This document shows, one piece after another, positions 49,349 through 58,699 of a DNA stretch of 64,000 nt. The stretch covers positions 248,001-312,000 of the forward strand of contig NZ_JABBXA010000003.1 of the NCBI RefSeq assembly GCF_014161445.1, in the 5' to 3' direction. The stretch is from Microbispora sp. H13382 (lineage in GTDB: Bacteria > Actinomycetota > Actinomycetes > Streptosporangiales > Streptosporangiaceae). The notes beneath the pieces were generated by a model, which ran no database searches, was not told where the DNA came from, and saw only the letters and a program-made list of their open reading frames with translations. Positions within the stretch are counted from its first letter, which is position 1. Each line of letters begins with the position of its first letter. Position numbers and translations under genes: made by a program.

Positions 49349-50189
49349 CCCGGCCGACGCCCCCGACGATCCACACCCGCTGCGCCTGGCCGGCGCTCTG
49401 CGGGGCCTCCGGCCGCCACTGGCGGATGTAGACGAGGCCGGGGTCGACGAGTTCGGTGCCGTCGAAGAAGCGCATCACCTTCTCCCGGCTCCGCGGCACG
49501 TCGTCGGCCTGCGGCACGATCTGCCGGAACAGCTCGACGATCCGCGCGGCCAGCTCGGGACGGCTGTCGAAGACGGCGTGGCCGATGGCCAGGTAGCTGC
49601 CCGGGGCGAGGTGGTCGCGCACATGGGCCACGCACTTGTACGGCTCGGCGCCGTCGGGGAGGTACTGCAGCCGGGCCGGGATCAGCACCCCCACCGGCTG
49701 CTCGAAGTCGATGAGCCGCAGCATCTCGGGGTGGGCCAGCATCTCCGCCGGGCGCAGGATGGAGCCGTCCACCACTCCGGTGCCGCGGTCGCGGGCGAGC
49801 ATGGCCCGCGCGTGCGTGAGCACCACCGGGTCGTCGTCGACGTACACCACCCGGGCGTCGGGCGCGAGCTCCTGGGCGACCTCGTGCGTGTTGCGCCGGG
49901 TCGGCAGCCCGGACGCCACGTTGAGGAACTGCCGCACGCCCTGCCCGACGAGGAAGCGCACGACCCGCTCGAGGAACTCGCGGGTGTCCACGGCCATCGT
50001 CTTGACCTCGGGCGCGATGGTCATCAGCCGCTCGGCGAACGCCCGGTCGGCGGCGAAGTTGTCCTTGCCTCCCAGCAGGTAGTCGCTCATCCTGGCGATG
50101 TTCGCGGTGCCGGTGCTGAGGCCCGCCACCTTGGCGGGCCGCTCGCCCCCGTCCAGCTCCGTGCCGCCCAAGCCGTCTCCCTCGCTCAC
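49338..50189 (-). CDS. SAM-dependent methyltransferase, DUF574 family
   Basis: A 283-residue member of the actinobacterial DUF574 (SAV2177-type) methyltransferases. Signature opening NIARMSDYLLGGKDNFAADR near residue 29, Rossmann strand VRQFLNVASGLPT (usually DIGCGLPT; SAM-binding loop), VVYVDDDPVVLTHARA near 114, and VDPGLVYIRQWRP at the end. They occur in many copies in actinomycetes; substrates unknown. GTG start at 50189; the 3' end overlaps the lactonase gene by 11 bp. Confidence 0.9.
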   Translation of the reverse strand: MSEGDGLGGTELDGGERPAKVAGLSTGTANIARMSDYLLGGKDNFAADRAFAERLMTIAPEVKTMAVDTREFLERVVRFLVGQGVRQFLNVASGLPTRRNTHEVAQELAPDARVVYVDDDPVVLTHARAMLARDRGTGVVDGSILRPAEMLAHPEMLRLIDFEQPVGVLIPARLQYLPDGAEPYKCVAHVRDHLAPGSYLAIGHAVFDSRPELAARIVELFRQIVPQADDVPRSREKVMRFFDGTELVDPGLVYIRQWRPEAPQSAGQAQRVWIVGGVGRVTG

Positions 50190-50213
50190 AATTGTCCGCC
50201 GGTAATTATCGCC

Positions 50214-51029
50214 CTAATCCCACCAGAACGACCAGGCATTCTGACCAACGATCTGCTCGGCGTAGTCAACCAGCGTGCCCGGGCCCTGGAGGATGCTGTC
50301 GGGGCAGAACGTCCAGTGCTCGGCCGCGACGTGCAGCGCGTGCGCGGGCGTGGCGGGCGGCGCGGCGACGCTGAGCTCCAGGGTGTTGAATCCCATGCCG
50401 ACCACCCGCGCCCCGAACCGCTCCTCCCAGCTGCGCACGACGGCCGCCAGGGGCACGGTCCACTCGTTGTGGTGCAGCGCCCCCTGCCAGCCCATGGCCA
50501 CCATCGCGTCGGCGCCGCGGTTCACCGCGGCGAGCCCGAGCGGCGTCATCCGCTCGGCCACCACGTCGGCGTACCAGTCGGCGACCACGTCGGGGTCGGC
50601 CACGAGCGCGGCGGGCGGTGCGATCCCCGGGCACTCGGCCCCGAAAGGCGCGAGGTACGCGTCGTGGCCCAGCAGCAGGTCCTGCCACGCCTCGGCCATG
50701 AACCCGGCGGCGCTGTAGTAGTCGACATGGTCGGGCGAGTCCGGCGCGATCTGCCCGGCGGACCAGGGCTGCACACCGTCCTCCAGCAGCACCGGCCACA
50801 GGCCCGACCGGGGGTGCTCGGCGCGCAGCCGGGCCCACAGCCCGGCCGGCACCGGCTCGTCGCTCAGCCAGAACGAGGGATGGTGATGGGTGCGCAGTTT
50901 GTCGTAGTCGGGGTCCGGCCACACGAGGGACCCGGACGGCAGGTCGACGGACAGCACCCGCCCGTCGCCGCCGTCACCGAACAGCAGCTCCAGACCCGTG
51001 GGGAGCCGCCGACGCTCGTGAACCGACAT
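50214..51029 (-). CDS. DUF4253 domain-containing protein
   Basis: A 271-residue soluble protein. The C-terminal ~110 residues match DUF4253 (VPLAAVVRSWEERFGARVVG, ALHVAAEHWTFCPDSI, final WSFWWD). The N-terminal part has LWPVLLEDGVQPW, also frequent in the family. Function unknown; some relatives occur near toxin or immunity genes but nothing of this sort is adjacent. Start ATG at 51029 follows a CATTAT hexamer 6 bases upstream, another leaderless-like arrangement. Confidence 0.85.
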   Translation of the reverse strand: MSVHERRRLPTGLELLFGDGGDGRVLSVDLPSGSLVWPDPDYDKLRTHHHPSFWLSDEPVPAGLWARLRAEHPRSGLWPVLLEDGVQPWSAGQIAPDSPDHVDYYSAAGFMAEAWQDLLLGHDAYLAPFGAECPGIAPPAALVADPDVVADWYADVVAERMTPLGLAAVNRGADAMVAMGWQGALHHNEWTVPLAAVVRSWEERFGARVVGMGFNTLELSVAAPPATPAHALHVAAEHWTFCPDSILQGPGTLVDYAEQIVGQNAWSFWWD

Positions 51030-51087
51030 GCGCCAATAATGTCGGAACCGGCCTCGGCACGTCCCGCGAGGGCGATCATTATGGAAA

Positions 51088-52059
51088 TCACGGAATGTCG
51101 AGCCGGCACAGTCCCTCGGCGAGGACCTTCGTCGTCAGGCGCGTCCGGCTGTCGCAGCCCAGTTTGGCGAAGATGTGCTCCAGGTGAGTGGTCACGGTGC
51201 GCACGCTCAGGACGAGCGCGGCCGCGATCTGCGGGTTGGAGTCGCCCTGCGCGACCCGGGTGAGCACCTCGATCTCCCGCGCGGTCAGATCGTACGGCAG
51301 GGCGCATGGACGCTCGGCGATGACGGCGCCCTGGATGGAGCCGTGGAAGCCCACGCCGGCCCGGTGGAGGCGCAGCTCGCGCCACTGGCCGGCGCCGTCC
51401 AGCCACAGCCCCCGCCGCGACAGCTCGCGGGAGTCGATGAACGCCCTGGCGAGCTCGGCCATCGCCGGTTCGGCCGCGAGCGCCTCCGACGGGGGCCATC
51501 CGGCCACGTCCCTGTGCCGCCCGCCCCGTTCGTACGCGACGGCGTGGAAGCCGGGCGGCAGGCCGAGCGGGTCGATGACGCAGCGGGTCACGTCGGTGAG
51601 GTGGGCCAGGGCGGGGGAGACCGCGCTGATCACCGCGGGCGCCTCCGGCGGCAGCTCCGCGCGGGAGCCGACGTGCAGCAGCCCGGTGTAGCGCCCGCCG
51701 GTGAGGAAAAGCGGCGTGGTGATCCCGGCGCGCCAGCCGTACGGCTCCAGGTGGCGGCGGAAGTAGCGCTCGGTGCCGGGGGAGCCCATGACGACGGGCG
51801 TGCGCCGGGACATGGCCCGGCGGTAGGCGTCGAGCCGGGCGTACTCCTCAGCGGCGTCGTCGTCCACGCGGGTGTAGCCGGCGGAGACCAGCGAGCGGTG
51901 GCTGCCGGTCGCCGGGTCGAACGCGACGAACTCGTAGGCCTCCACGGGGATGACCTCGCCCAATGCGGTCATCGCCCCGTGCGCCCCCTGCCGGGCCACC
52001 TGGAAGCCGAGTTCGGCGACGGCGTGCAGGCTCCGCGCGCTGAGGCTGATTGCGTCCAT
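51088..52059 (-). CDS. LuxR-family transcriptional regulator
   Basis: A 323-residue regulator with a LuxR helix-turn-helix at residues ~250-315 (LTAREIEVLTRVAQGDSNPQ, SVRTVTTHLEHIFAKLG) and an N-terminal GAF-like sensor (~10-165) without a phosphorylatable receiver domain. Ribosome-binding site GGAGG with ATG 52059. It is divergent from the peptide transporter genes, 120 bp apart, and is a plausible local regulator of them. Confidence 0.9.
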   Translation of the reverse strand: MDAISLSARSLHAVAELGFQVARQGAHGAMTALGEVIPVEAYEFVAFDPATGSHRSLVSAGYTRVDDDAAEEYARLDAYRRAMSRRTPVVMGSPGTERYFRRHLEPYGWRAGITTPLFLTGGRYTGLLHVGSRAELPPEAPAVISAVSPALAHLTDVTRCVIDPLGLPPGFHAVAYERGGRHRDVAGWPPSEALAAEPAMAELARAFIDSRELSRRGLWLDGAGQWRELRLHRAGVGFHGSIQGAVIAERPCALPYDLTAREIEVLTRVAQGDSNPQIAAALVLSVRTVTTHLEHIFAKLGCDSRTRLTTKVLAEGLCRLDIP

Positions 52060-52179
52060 GGATCCTCCATGCTCAGCCTGCCCGGTAAAGGTTCCGCAAG
52101 GAATACGTAAAGTCTCCGATGCAGACGGCGGCCCTGTTACCTACCCTCACCCGCAACACGACGGAGAGGCGGAGGACCA

Positions 52180-53778
52180 GTGAGGGTCACGAGAAGCCGG
52201 GCGGCCGCCCTCGCTGTGGCGGCCATCATGCTGAGCGGCGCATGCGGGGGAGGATCGTCGTCCGACGGCGGCGGCGGCAAGGGCGCGAACGCGTTCTCGG
52301 TCGCGCTGACCGAACCCGACCATCTCACTCCAGGCAACACTTCGAGCAGCTACTCGCTCACCGTGCTCGACGCGCTGTTCGACACACCGGTCGCGATCGA
52401 TCCCGCCACCGGAAAGCCGCAGATGCGGGCGGCGGAGTCGGTCACCAGCACCGACCAGAAGGTCTGGACGATCAAGATCAAGCCGGGGCGCAAGTTCAGC
52501 AACGGCGAGCCGGTGACCGCGCAGAGCTTCGCCGACGCGTGGAACGCGGCCGCGTACGGGCCGAACGCGTGGACCAACAACTACTACTTCGACAAGATCG
52601 AGGGCTACGACAAGCTCAACCCCGAGAGCGGGGAGCCCTCCACCGACAAGCTGAGCGGTCTCAAGGTCGTCGACGACACCACCCTCGAGGTCACGCTCAC
52701 CGCGCCGTTCAGCCAGTTCCCGATCACGCTGGCGTGGATCGCGTTCGCGCCGATGCCGAAGGCCGCCTTCGGCGATCTCAAGGCGTACGACCAGGCGCCG
52801 ATCGGCAACGGGCCGTTCGTCCTCGACGGCGCCTGGGAGCACAACAAGCAGATCAAGGTGAAGCGGTCGCCCGCCTACACCGGCGAGCGCGCGGCCAAGG
52901 CCGACGCGGTGACCTTCAAGATCTACGCCAGCCGCGACACCGCGTACACCGACCTGCGGGCCGGCCGGGTGGACCTGCAGCTCACGATTCCCCCGGCGAG
53001 CGCGCCCGAGGCCAAGAAGCTGCTCGGCGACCGGTTCGTGGCGACGGCCGGCGGCACGATGGACTACCTCGGCCTCCCGGTCTTCGACAAGCGGTTCGCC
53101 AGCGCCGACCTGCGCAAGGCCATCTCCATGGCGATCGACCGGCAGGCCATCGTGGACGCGGTCTACAACGGCACGTTCAAGCCGATGGGGTCGCTGCTGG
53201 CGCCGCTGGTGCCCGGCTACCGCGAGAACGCCTGCGGCGAGGCGTGCACGTACGACCCGGCCAAGGCCAAGGCGCTGTTCGACCAGGCCGGCGGCTTCAG
53301 CGGCACGCTGAACCTGTGGTTCTCCAACGCCGACCCCAGCTACGAGCAGTGGATGACGGCCGTCGCCAACCAGCTCAAGCAGAACCTCGGCATCTCCGAC
53401 ATCAAGTTCCGCAAGATCCCGGCGTCCGACTACCTGTCGACGCTTCGCGCCCACAAGCAGGACGGGCCGTACCGCAACAACTGGGTCATGGACTACCCGA
53501 GCCCGCAGAACTACCTGGAGTCCATGTGGGGCGAGGGCAACCGGATGGGCTGGGAGAACAAGGAGTTCCTCGACCTCATCGGCCAGGCCAACTCCGCCCC
53601 GACCTTCGACGACAGTCTCCCGCTCTACCAGAAGGCCGAGGACATCGCGCTCGCCGAGATGCCGATGATCCCGCTGTGGAACTGGCAGGACCAGATCGGC
53701 TACTCCAACCGGCTCAGCGGCGTGAACGTCACGCCGTACAGCGCCAACCTCGACGCGATCAGCGTCAAGCAGGGGTGA
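52180..53778 (+). CDS. peptide/oligopeptide ABC transporter substrate-binding lipoprotein (SBP family 5)
   Basis: A 532-residue OppA/DppA-type binding protein. Signal peptide RVTRSRAAALAVAAIML with a lipobox-like SGAC (Ser rather than Leu at -3, slightly unusual), then a Gly/Ser linker. Typical family segments: VLDALFDTPVAID, IKPGRKFSNGEPVTAQSFADAW, GNGPFVLDGAW and LRKAISMAIDRQAIVDAVYNG. It presents peptides to the two permeases that follow. GTG start, GGAGG 4 bases upstream. Confidence 0.92.
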   Translation: MRVTRSRAAALAVAAIMLSGACGGGSSSDGGGGKGANAFSVALTEPDHLTPGNTSSSYSLTVLDALFDTPVAIDPATGKPQMRAAESVTSTDQKVWTIKIKPGRKFSNGEPVTAQSFADAWNAAAYGPNAWTNNYYFDKIEGYDKLNPESGEPSTDKLSGLKVVDDTTLEVTLTAPFSQFPITLAWIAFAPMPKAAFGDLKAYDQAPIGNGPFVLDGAWEHNKQIKVKRSPAYTGERAAKADAVTFKIYASRDTAYTDLRAGRVDLQLTIPPASAPEAKKLLGDRFVATAGGTMDYLGLPVFDKRFASADLRKAISMAIDRQAIVDAVYNGTFKPMGSLLAPLVPGYRENACGEACTYDPAKAKALFDQAGGFSGTLNLWFSNADPSYEQWMTAVANQLKQNLGISDIKFRKIPASDYLSTLRAHKQDGPYRNNWVMDYPSPQNYLESMWGEGNRMGWENKEFLDLIGQANSAPTFDDSLPLYQKAEDIALAEMPMIPLWNWQDQIGYSNRLSGVNVTPYSANLDAISVKQG

Positions 53779-53785
53779 CCCGAGG

Positions 53786-54715
53786 GTGAGGTACGCCGCG
53801 CAGCGCCTGGCCCAGGCGATCCCGGTGTTCTTCGCGACCACCTTCCTGATCTACACGATGGTGTTCGCGCTGCCGGGCGACCCGATCCTGGCGCTCGCGG
53901 GCGACAAGCCGGTGCCCGAGCAGGTGCTCGCCGTGATGCGGGCGCGCTACCACCTCGACGAGCCGCTGCTCGTGCAGTACGGCCGCTACATGCTCGGGGT
54001 GTTCCAGGGCGACCTGGGGGAGACCTTCACCGGCCAGCCGGTGAGCGAGCTCCTCCAGGACCGGTGGGCGGTCACCGCGCAGCTCGCGCTGACCGCCTGG
54101 GTCTTCGAGCTCGCCGTCGGCGTCGGGCTCGGCGTCCTGGCCGGGCTGCGCCGCGGCGGGGCCGCCGACACGGCGGTCCTCGCCGGCACCACGTTCGTCA
54201 TCGCGGTCCCGGTGTTCGTGGTCGGGTACACGGCCCAGATCGTGCTGGGCCTCAATCTGGGGCTGTTCCCGACCGCCGGGACCGACGAGGGCTGGCCGGG
54301 CAGCTACCTGCTGCCCGGGATGGTCCTCGGCTCGTTCGGGCTGGCGTACGTGGCCCGGCTCACCCGTACCTCCCTCGTGGAGAACCTGCGCGCCGACTAC
54401 GTCCGTACGGCGACCGCGAAGGGCCTCGCCCGGCGGCGGGTCATCGGGTTGCACGCGCTGCGCAACTCGCTCATCCCGGTCGTGACCTACCTCGGCGTCG
54501 ACTTCGGCAACCTCATGGCCGGGGCGGTCGTCACCGAGGGCATCTTCAACCTGCCCGGCATCGGCCAGCAGGTGTTCCAGTCCATCCAGCTCCAGGAGGG
54601 TCCGGTCGTCGTCGGCGTCGTCACCCTGCTCGTCATGATCTTCATTCTCGCCAACCTGGCCGTCGACCTGCTGTACGGCGTGCTCGACCCGAGGATCCGC
54701 CGTGCTCGCGCGTGA
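53786..54715 (+). CDS. peptide ABC transporter permease (DppB type)
   Basis: A 309-residue permease: N-terminal RYAAQRLAQAIPVFFATTF, six predicted helices, and the EAA loop (RTATAKGLARRRVIGLHALR) near residue 205. MVFALPGDPILALAG is the conserved DppB periplasmic start. GTG start, 7 bp after the binding-protein gene. Confidence 0.93.
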   Translation: MRYAAQRLAQAIPVFFATTFLIYTMVFALPGDPILALAGDKPVPEQVLAVMRARYHLDEPLLVQYGRYMLGVFQGDLGETFTGQPVSELLQDRWAVTAQLALTAWVFELAVGVGLGVLAGLRRGGAADTAVLAGTTFVIAVPVFVVGYTAQIVLGLNLGLFPTAGTDEGWPGSYLLPGMVLGSFGLAYVARLTRTSLVENLRADYVRTATAKGLARRRVIGLHALRNSLIPVVTYLGVDFGNLMAGAVVTEGIFNLPGIGQQVFQSIQLQEGPVVVGVVTLLVMIFILANLAVDLLYGVLDPRIRRARA

Positions 54716-55541
54716 CGCATGGGCGGAACTGCGCGGCCGCGCGGTCTTCTGGTTCTCCACCGCCGTCCTGCTGGTGGCCTTGGCGATGGCGGCCTTCCCC
54801 GGGCTGTTCGCCCGCCTCGGCCCCAACGAGGCCTGCGACCTGCGCATGTCCAAACGCGGCCCGGCCGACGGCGCGCTGTTCGGGTACGACCTGCAGGGCT
54901 GCGACTACTGGTCGCAGGTCGTGCACGGCACCCGGGCGTCCATCGTGGTCGGCGTCGCGGTCACCGTCTTCGCCCTGCTGATCTCCATCGTGCTCGGGCT
55001 GATCGGCGGCTACTACGGGGGCGTCGCCGACGCGCTCATCTCCCGGATCACCGACGTGTTCTTCGGCATCCCGTTCGTGCTGGGCGCGACCGTCGTGCTG
55101 GTGGCCTTCCCCGACCACGGGATATGGGCGATGACGCTCGTGCTCGTGCTGCTCGGCTGGACGACCATGACCCGGCTGATGCGCGGCCAGGTCATCGCCG
55201 TCAAGGACATGGACTTCGTCGCCGCCGCCCGCATGCTGGGCGCGAGCGACCGCAGGCTGATGTTCCGGCACATCCTGCCCAACGCGATCGCACCGGTCAT
55301 CGTGGTGGCCATGCTGAACGTCGGGAACGTCATCGCGGGCGAGGCCACCCTCGACTATCTCGGCGTCGGCCTGCAGTACCCCGACGTGTCGTGGGGCCTG
55401 CAGCTGAACATCGCCCAGACGTTCTTCGCCGAGCACCCGCACCTGCTGGTCTTCCCCGCGCTGTTCCTCACCGCGACCGTGCTGAGCTTCCTCATGCTCG
55501 GCGACGTGGTGCGCGACGCCCTCGACCCCCGCCTGCGCTGA
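54702..55541 (+). CDS. peptide ABC transporter permease (DppC type)
   Basis: A 279-residue partner permease; EAA loop DFVAAARMLGASDRRLMFRH near residue 170, and EATLDYLGVGLQYPDVSWG, a DppC hallmark. It overlaps the DppB-type gene by 14 bases. No ATPase genes follow although dppD/dppF-type genes normally do; the next plus-strand DNA is an apparent fragment of an unrelated gene, see the adjacent entry. Confidence 0.93.
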   Translation: MLARDAWAELRGRAVFWFSTAVLLVALAMAAFPGLFARLGPNEACDLRMSKRGPADGALFGYDLQGCDYWSQVVHGTRASIVVGVAVTVFALLISIVLGLIGGYYGGVADALISRITDVFFGIPFVLGATVVLVAFPDHGIWAMTLVLVLLGWTTMTRLMRGQVIAVKDMDFVAAARMLGASDRRLMFRHILPNAIAPVIVVAMLNVGNVIAGEATLDYLGVGLQYPDVSWGLQLNIAQTFFAEHPHLLVFPALFLTATVLSFLMLGDVVRDALDPRLR

Positions 55542-55589
55542 GACCCCAGCTTTGTCTCCGGCGTCGACATGACCTTCTACCAGGGCTGA
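55542..55589 (+). pseudogene. possible remnant of a dehydrogenase (SDR) C-terminus
   Basis: Directly after the DppC stop, in the same frame, the DNA reads DPSFVSGVDMTFYQG and a stop. This resembles the usual end of short-chain dehydrogenases (ASFVTGVDL...GG). Fifteen residues are too few to prove it. If real, it marks a deletion that removed the transporter ATPase genes and most of a dehydrogenase. Confidence 0.3.
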
Positions 55590-55595
55590 GCGTTC

Positions 55596-56876
55596 CTACG
55601 CGGCCGCGACGAGCAGCCGGTCGAGGACGCGTACGCCGAACTCCAGGCCCTCGACGGGCACCCGCTCGTCGAGGCCGTGGAACATGCCGAAGTAGTCGAG
55701 GTCCGGCGGCAGGAGCAGTGGCGCGAAACCGTAGCCCCTGATGCCGATCCTGGCGAACCACTTGGCGTCGGTGCCGCCGGTCATGACGTACGGCACGGGC
55801 CTGCCGGCGGGGTCCTCGGCGAGCAGGGCGGCGGTCAGCTCGTCGAACAGCCCTTCGGCGGGGGAGGAGACGGCCTCCTCGAAGCTGACGAACTCGCGGG
55901 TGACCTTCGGGCCGAGCAGCCGGTCGACGGTCTCCAGGAACTCCTCGCGCTGCCCGGGCAGGAACCGGCCGTCCACGTGGGCCTCGGCCGTACCGGGAAT
56001 GACGTTGACCTTGTATCCCGCGTCGAGCATGGTCGGGTTCGCCGAGTTGCGCAGCACGCCCTTGAACAGCGCGGCCGCGCGCGGGATCCGCTCGATCTCC
56101 TCCTCCAGCCGGTCGGCGTCGATCGGCCGGCCGAGCGCCCGCGACAGCTCCTCGATCAGCCGGGCCACCTCGGGCGTCAGCCGTACCGGCCAGGTGTGGT
56201 CGGCGAGGCGGGCGAGGGCCCGGGCGAGCTCGGCGACGGGGTTGTCCACGGCGGGCTTGGACCCGTGACCGGGCACGCCGCGGGCGGTCAGGCGCATCCA
56301 GGCGGTGCCGCGCTCCCCGACGGCCACCGGGTAGATGCGGACGTCGCCCTCGTACCAGGAGAAGCCGCCGGACTCGCTGATCGCCTCCGTGCAGCCCTCG
56401 AACAGGTCGCGGTGCCGCTCTACCGCGTGGCCCGCGCCGTACTCGCCGGTGGACTCCTCGTCGGCGAGGAACGCCAGCACGAGGTCGCGCCGGGGGCGCA
56501 CGCCCCTGCGCGCGTTCTCGCGGGCCCAGGCGAGGGTCATGGCGAGCGTGCCCTTCATGTCGACCGCGCCCCGGCCGTGTACGCAGCCGTCCTCGATCTC
56601 CCCGGAGAACGGGTGCGTACGCCATTCGGCCGGGTCGGCGGGCACGACGTCGAGGTGCCCGTGCAGGAGCAGCGCGTCGGGGCTGTCGCCGGGGATGCGC
56701 GCCACCACGCTGGTGCGGCGCGGCGCCGACTCGAACACCACCGGCTCGATGCCGACCTCGGCGAGCAGGGACGCCACGTATTCGGCGGCTCGCCGCTCGC
56801 CCGGCCCGTCGCCGGACCCGTCGTTGGTGGTGTCGATCCGCAGCAGTTCCGAGCAGATCGCCGCGACCTCACTCAC
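55596..56876 (-). CDS. M20/M25/M40 family metallopeptidase
   Basis: A 426-residue dizinc amidohydrolase/peptidase. Metal ligands visible: LLHGHLDVVP (His/Asp near residue 72), GRGAVDMKG (bridging Asp ~102), ADEESTGEYGA (catalytic and ligand Glu ~135), a distant SESGG and the last His in DYFGMFHGLDERV. Dimerisation domain ~180-310 (GVPGHGSKPAVDNPV). GTG start overlaps the S9 gene stop (GTGA). Probably trims peptides or N-acylated amino acids. Confidence 0.92.
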   Translation of the reverse strand: MSEVAAICSELLRIDTTNDGSGDGPGERRAAEYVASLLAEVGIEPVVFESAPRRTSVVARIPGDSPDALLLHGHLDVVPADPAEWRTHPFSGEIEDGCVHGRGAVDMKGTLAMTLAWARENARRGVRPRRDLVLAFLADEESTGEYGAGHAVERHRDLFEGCTEAISESGGFSWYEGDVRIYPVAVGERGTAWMRLTARGVPGHGSKPAVDNPVAELARALARLADHTWPVRLTPEVARLIEELSRALGRPIDADRLEEEIERIPRAAALFKGVLRNSANPTMLDAGYKVNVIPGTAEAHVDGRFLPGQREEFLETVDRLLGPKVTREFVSFEEAVSSPAEGLFDELTAALLAEDPAGRPVPYVMTGGTDAKWFARIGIRGYGFAPLLLPPDLDYFGMFHGLDERVPVEGLEFGVRVLDRLLVAAA

Positions 56877-58699
56877 AACATCCCACCTTCCAGCTTCAGG
56901 GGCGGCACCTCGGGCGTCGGAAAGCCGAAGACGATCCCGTAGAAGGCCAGCTCGGTCTCCAGGGCCCGGACGATGGTGTCCTCACGCCGCCAGCCGTGCT
57001 GTTCCCCCTCGAAGGTGAGGTACGCCCACCGGTGCCCGTGGCGGGCCAGCGCGGCGGCGAAGCGCTCCGACTGCGCCGGATCGACCACCTTGTCCTCCAG
57101 ACCGTGCAGGAGCAGGGCCGGGCCGGACGCCCGTCCGGCGTGCAGTTCGGGCGACCTGTCCAGGTAGCGCTGCCGGGTCTCGGGCAGCGGGCCGATCAGC
57201 CCGTCGAGGTAGCGCGACTCGAAGTCGTGCGTCTCGGCCGCCCAGTGCTCGGGGTCGGAGATGCCGTAGTGGGACACCGCGCCGCAGAAGACGTCGCTGT
57301 GGACGAGCGCGGCCATCGACGTCCAGCCGCCCGCGCTGCCGCCCCTGATCGCCACCTTCTCCGCCCGCCCGGTGTCCAGCAGCCACCGCGCCACCGTCTC
57401 GCAGTCGCGGACGTCGACCACGCCCCAGTTGTGCCGCAGCCGCTCCCGGTAGGCCCGGCCGTAGCCGGTGGAGCCGCCGTAGTTGACCTCGGCGACGCCG
57501 ATCCCCCTGCTGGTGAAGTACGCGATCTCCAGGTCGAGCACCGGCGTGGCCGAACTGGTCGGCCCGCCGTGCACGAACACCACGTAAGGCGCGGGCTCGC
57601 CACCGGCCGGGGCGTACAGGTGCGCGTGCACTCCCTCGACGGCCACGGCCTCGGGGGTGGGCAGCTCGGCGTCCCCGGGCACCGGCTTGCCGGGGGACAG
57701 CACCTCGTGCGCCCCGGTGTCCAGGTCGACCCGCACCACCTCGTACGGGCGGTGGGGCGAGGCCGCCACGCCCACGACGTGGGAGCCTCGGGCCGACAGG
57801 GCGGGCACCCAGTGGGTGTAGTCGCCGCCCACGTCCCGGATGGGATTCGCTCCGGCGGGGTCGTCGACGACCCCGAGCCGCCGCTCGTCGGCCGTGCCGT
57901 ACACGGCGGCGATGCGGCCGCCGGCGACGGCGAAGAACGTCCCGCCGATCTTCCAGGTGGCGTCGCCGAACTCCAGCGGCACCGGGGTCAGGTCGCGTGC
58001 CGTGCCGTCCAGTCCGACGAGGTGGATGTTCCACCAGCCGGTGGGGTCGGCGACGGCGTACAGGCTGTCGTCGTCGCGCCACTCGGCCTGGCAGGTGGAC
58101 GCGCCGGACAGCAGGACGCGGTGGGGGCCGCCCTCCACCGGCCCGACGCAGAGCTCGGTGGCGTCCCAGGGCATGTCCGGGTGGTTCCAGCCGATCCAGG
58201 CGAGCGACCGCCCGTCCGGCGAGACGCGCGGGTTCATCAGGAAATGATGGGCCTTCACCACGCTGCGCAGGGGGGAGCCGTCGAGCGGCACCGCGACGAT
58301 GTCGCGCTCGCCGCTGCGCGCGTCGCCCCGCTCCCGCACGCACCACACCTCGCCGCCGTGGACGACCAGGTCGGCGTAGCGGGCGGAGCCGCCGGGCGTG
58401 AGCGGGACCGGCTCCCCGCCGGGGGAGCACAGGTAGATCCGCCCGTCCGCCCAGTTGGTGAACACCAGACGGCCCTCGTGCGCGCGCCAGGAGCGCCCGC
58501 CGTACTCCATGACCCGGTTCCTGGCGTTCCAGCCCTGCGGGAGCACGTCCTCGATCACGCCGTCGGCCCTGCGCCGCACCACGCAGCGCCGGCCGCCCTC
58601 CCGCGGGCGCGGCTCGTCCCACCAGACCTCGTCTCCCGAGATCTCCACCCACAGCGGGCGGTCGTCCACCCGTGCGACGTCGACGGCCCGAATGGTCAC
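56873..58699 (-). CDS. S9 family (prolyl oligopeptidase-type) peptidase
   Basis: A 608-residue serine peptidase with an N-terminal beta-propeller (~residues 40-340) and a C-terminal alpha/beta hydrolase domain. Triad: Ser in RGGSAGGWTS (~450), Asp in LHGLEDKVVD (~535), His in EGEQHGWRRE (~575). VFVHGGPTSSATPVL near 383 is the oxyanion segment. No signal peptide, so cytosolic. It is coupled to both neighbours by 4-base overlaps and likely degrades imported peptides. Confidence 0.92.
   Translation of the reverse strand: MTIRAVDVARVDDRPLWVEISGDEVWWDEPRPREGGRRCVVRRRADGVIEDVLPQGWNARNRVMEYGGRSWRAHEGRLVFTNWADGRIYLCSPGGEPVPLTPGGSARYADLVVHGGEVWCVRERGDARSGERDIVAVPLDGSPLRSVVKAHHFLMNPRVSPDGRSLAWIGWNHPDMPWDATELCVGPVEGGPHRVLLSGASTCQAEWRDDDSLYAVADPTGWWNIHLVGLDGTARDLTPVPLEFGDATWKIGGTFFAVAGGRIAAVYGTADERRLGVVDDPAGANPIRDVGGDYTHWVPALSARGSHVVGVAASPHRPYEVVRVDLDTGAHEVLSPGKPVPGDAELPTPEAVAVEGVHAHLYAPAGGEPAPYVVFVHGGPTSSATPVLDLEIAYFTSRGIGVAEVNYGGSTGYGRAYRERLRHNWGVVDVRDCETVARWLLDTGRAEKVAIRGGSAGGWTSMAALVHSDVFCGAVSHYGISDPEHWAAETHDFESRYLDGLIGPLPETRQRYLDRSPELHAGRASGPALLLHGLEDKVVDPAQSERFAAALARHGHRWAYLTFEGEQHGWRREDTIVRALETELAFYGIVFGFPTPEVPPLKLEGGML

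Noticed and set aside
55539-55589. Stop-codon readthrough extending the DppC permease by 15 residues
   Set aside because: DppC proteins normally end at DPRLR, and the in-frame tail looks like the end of a different protein family.
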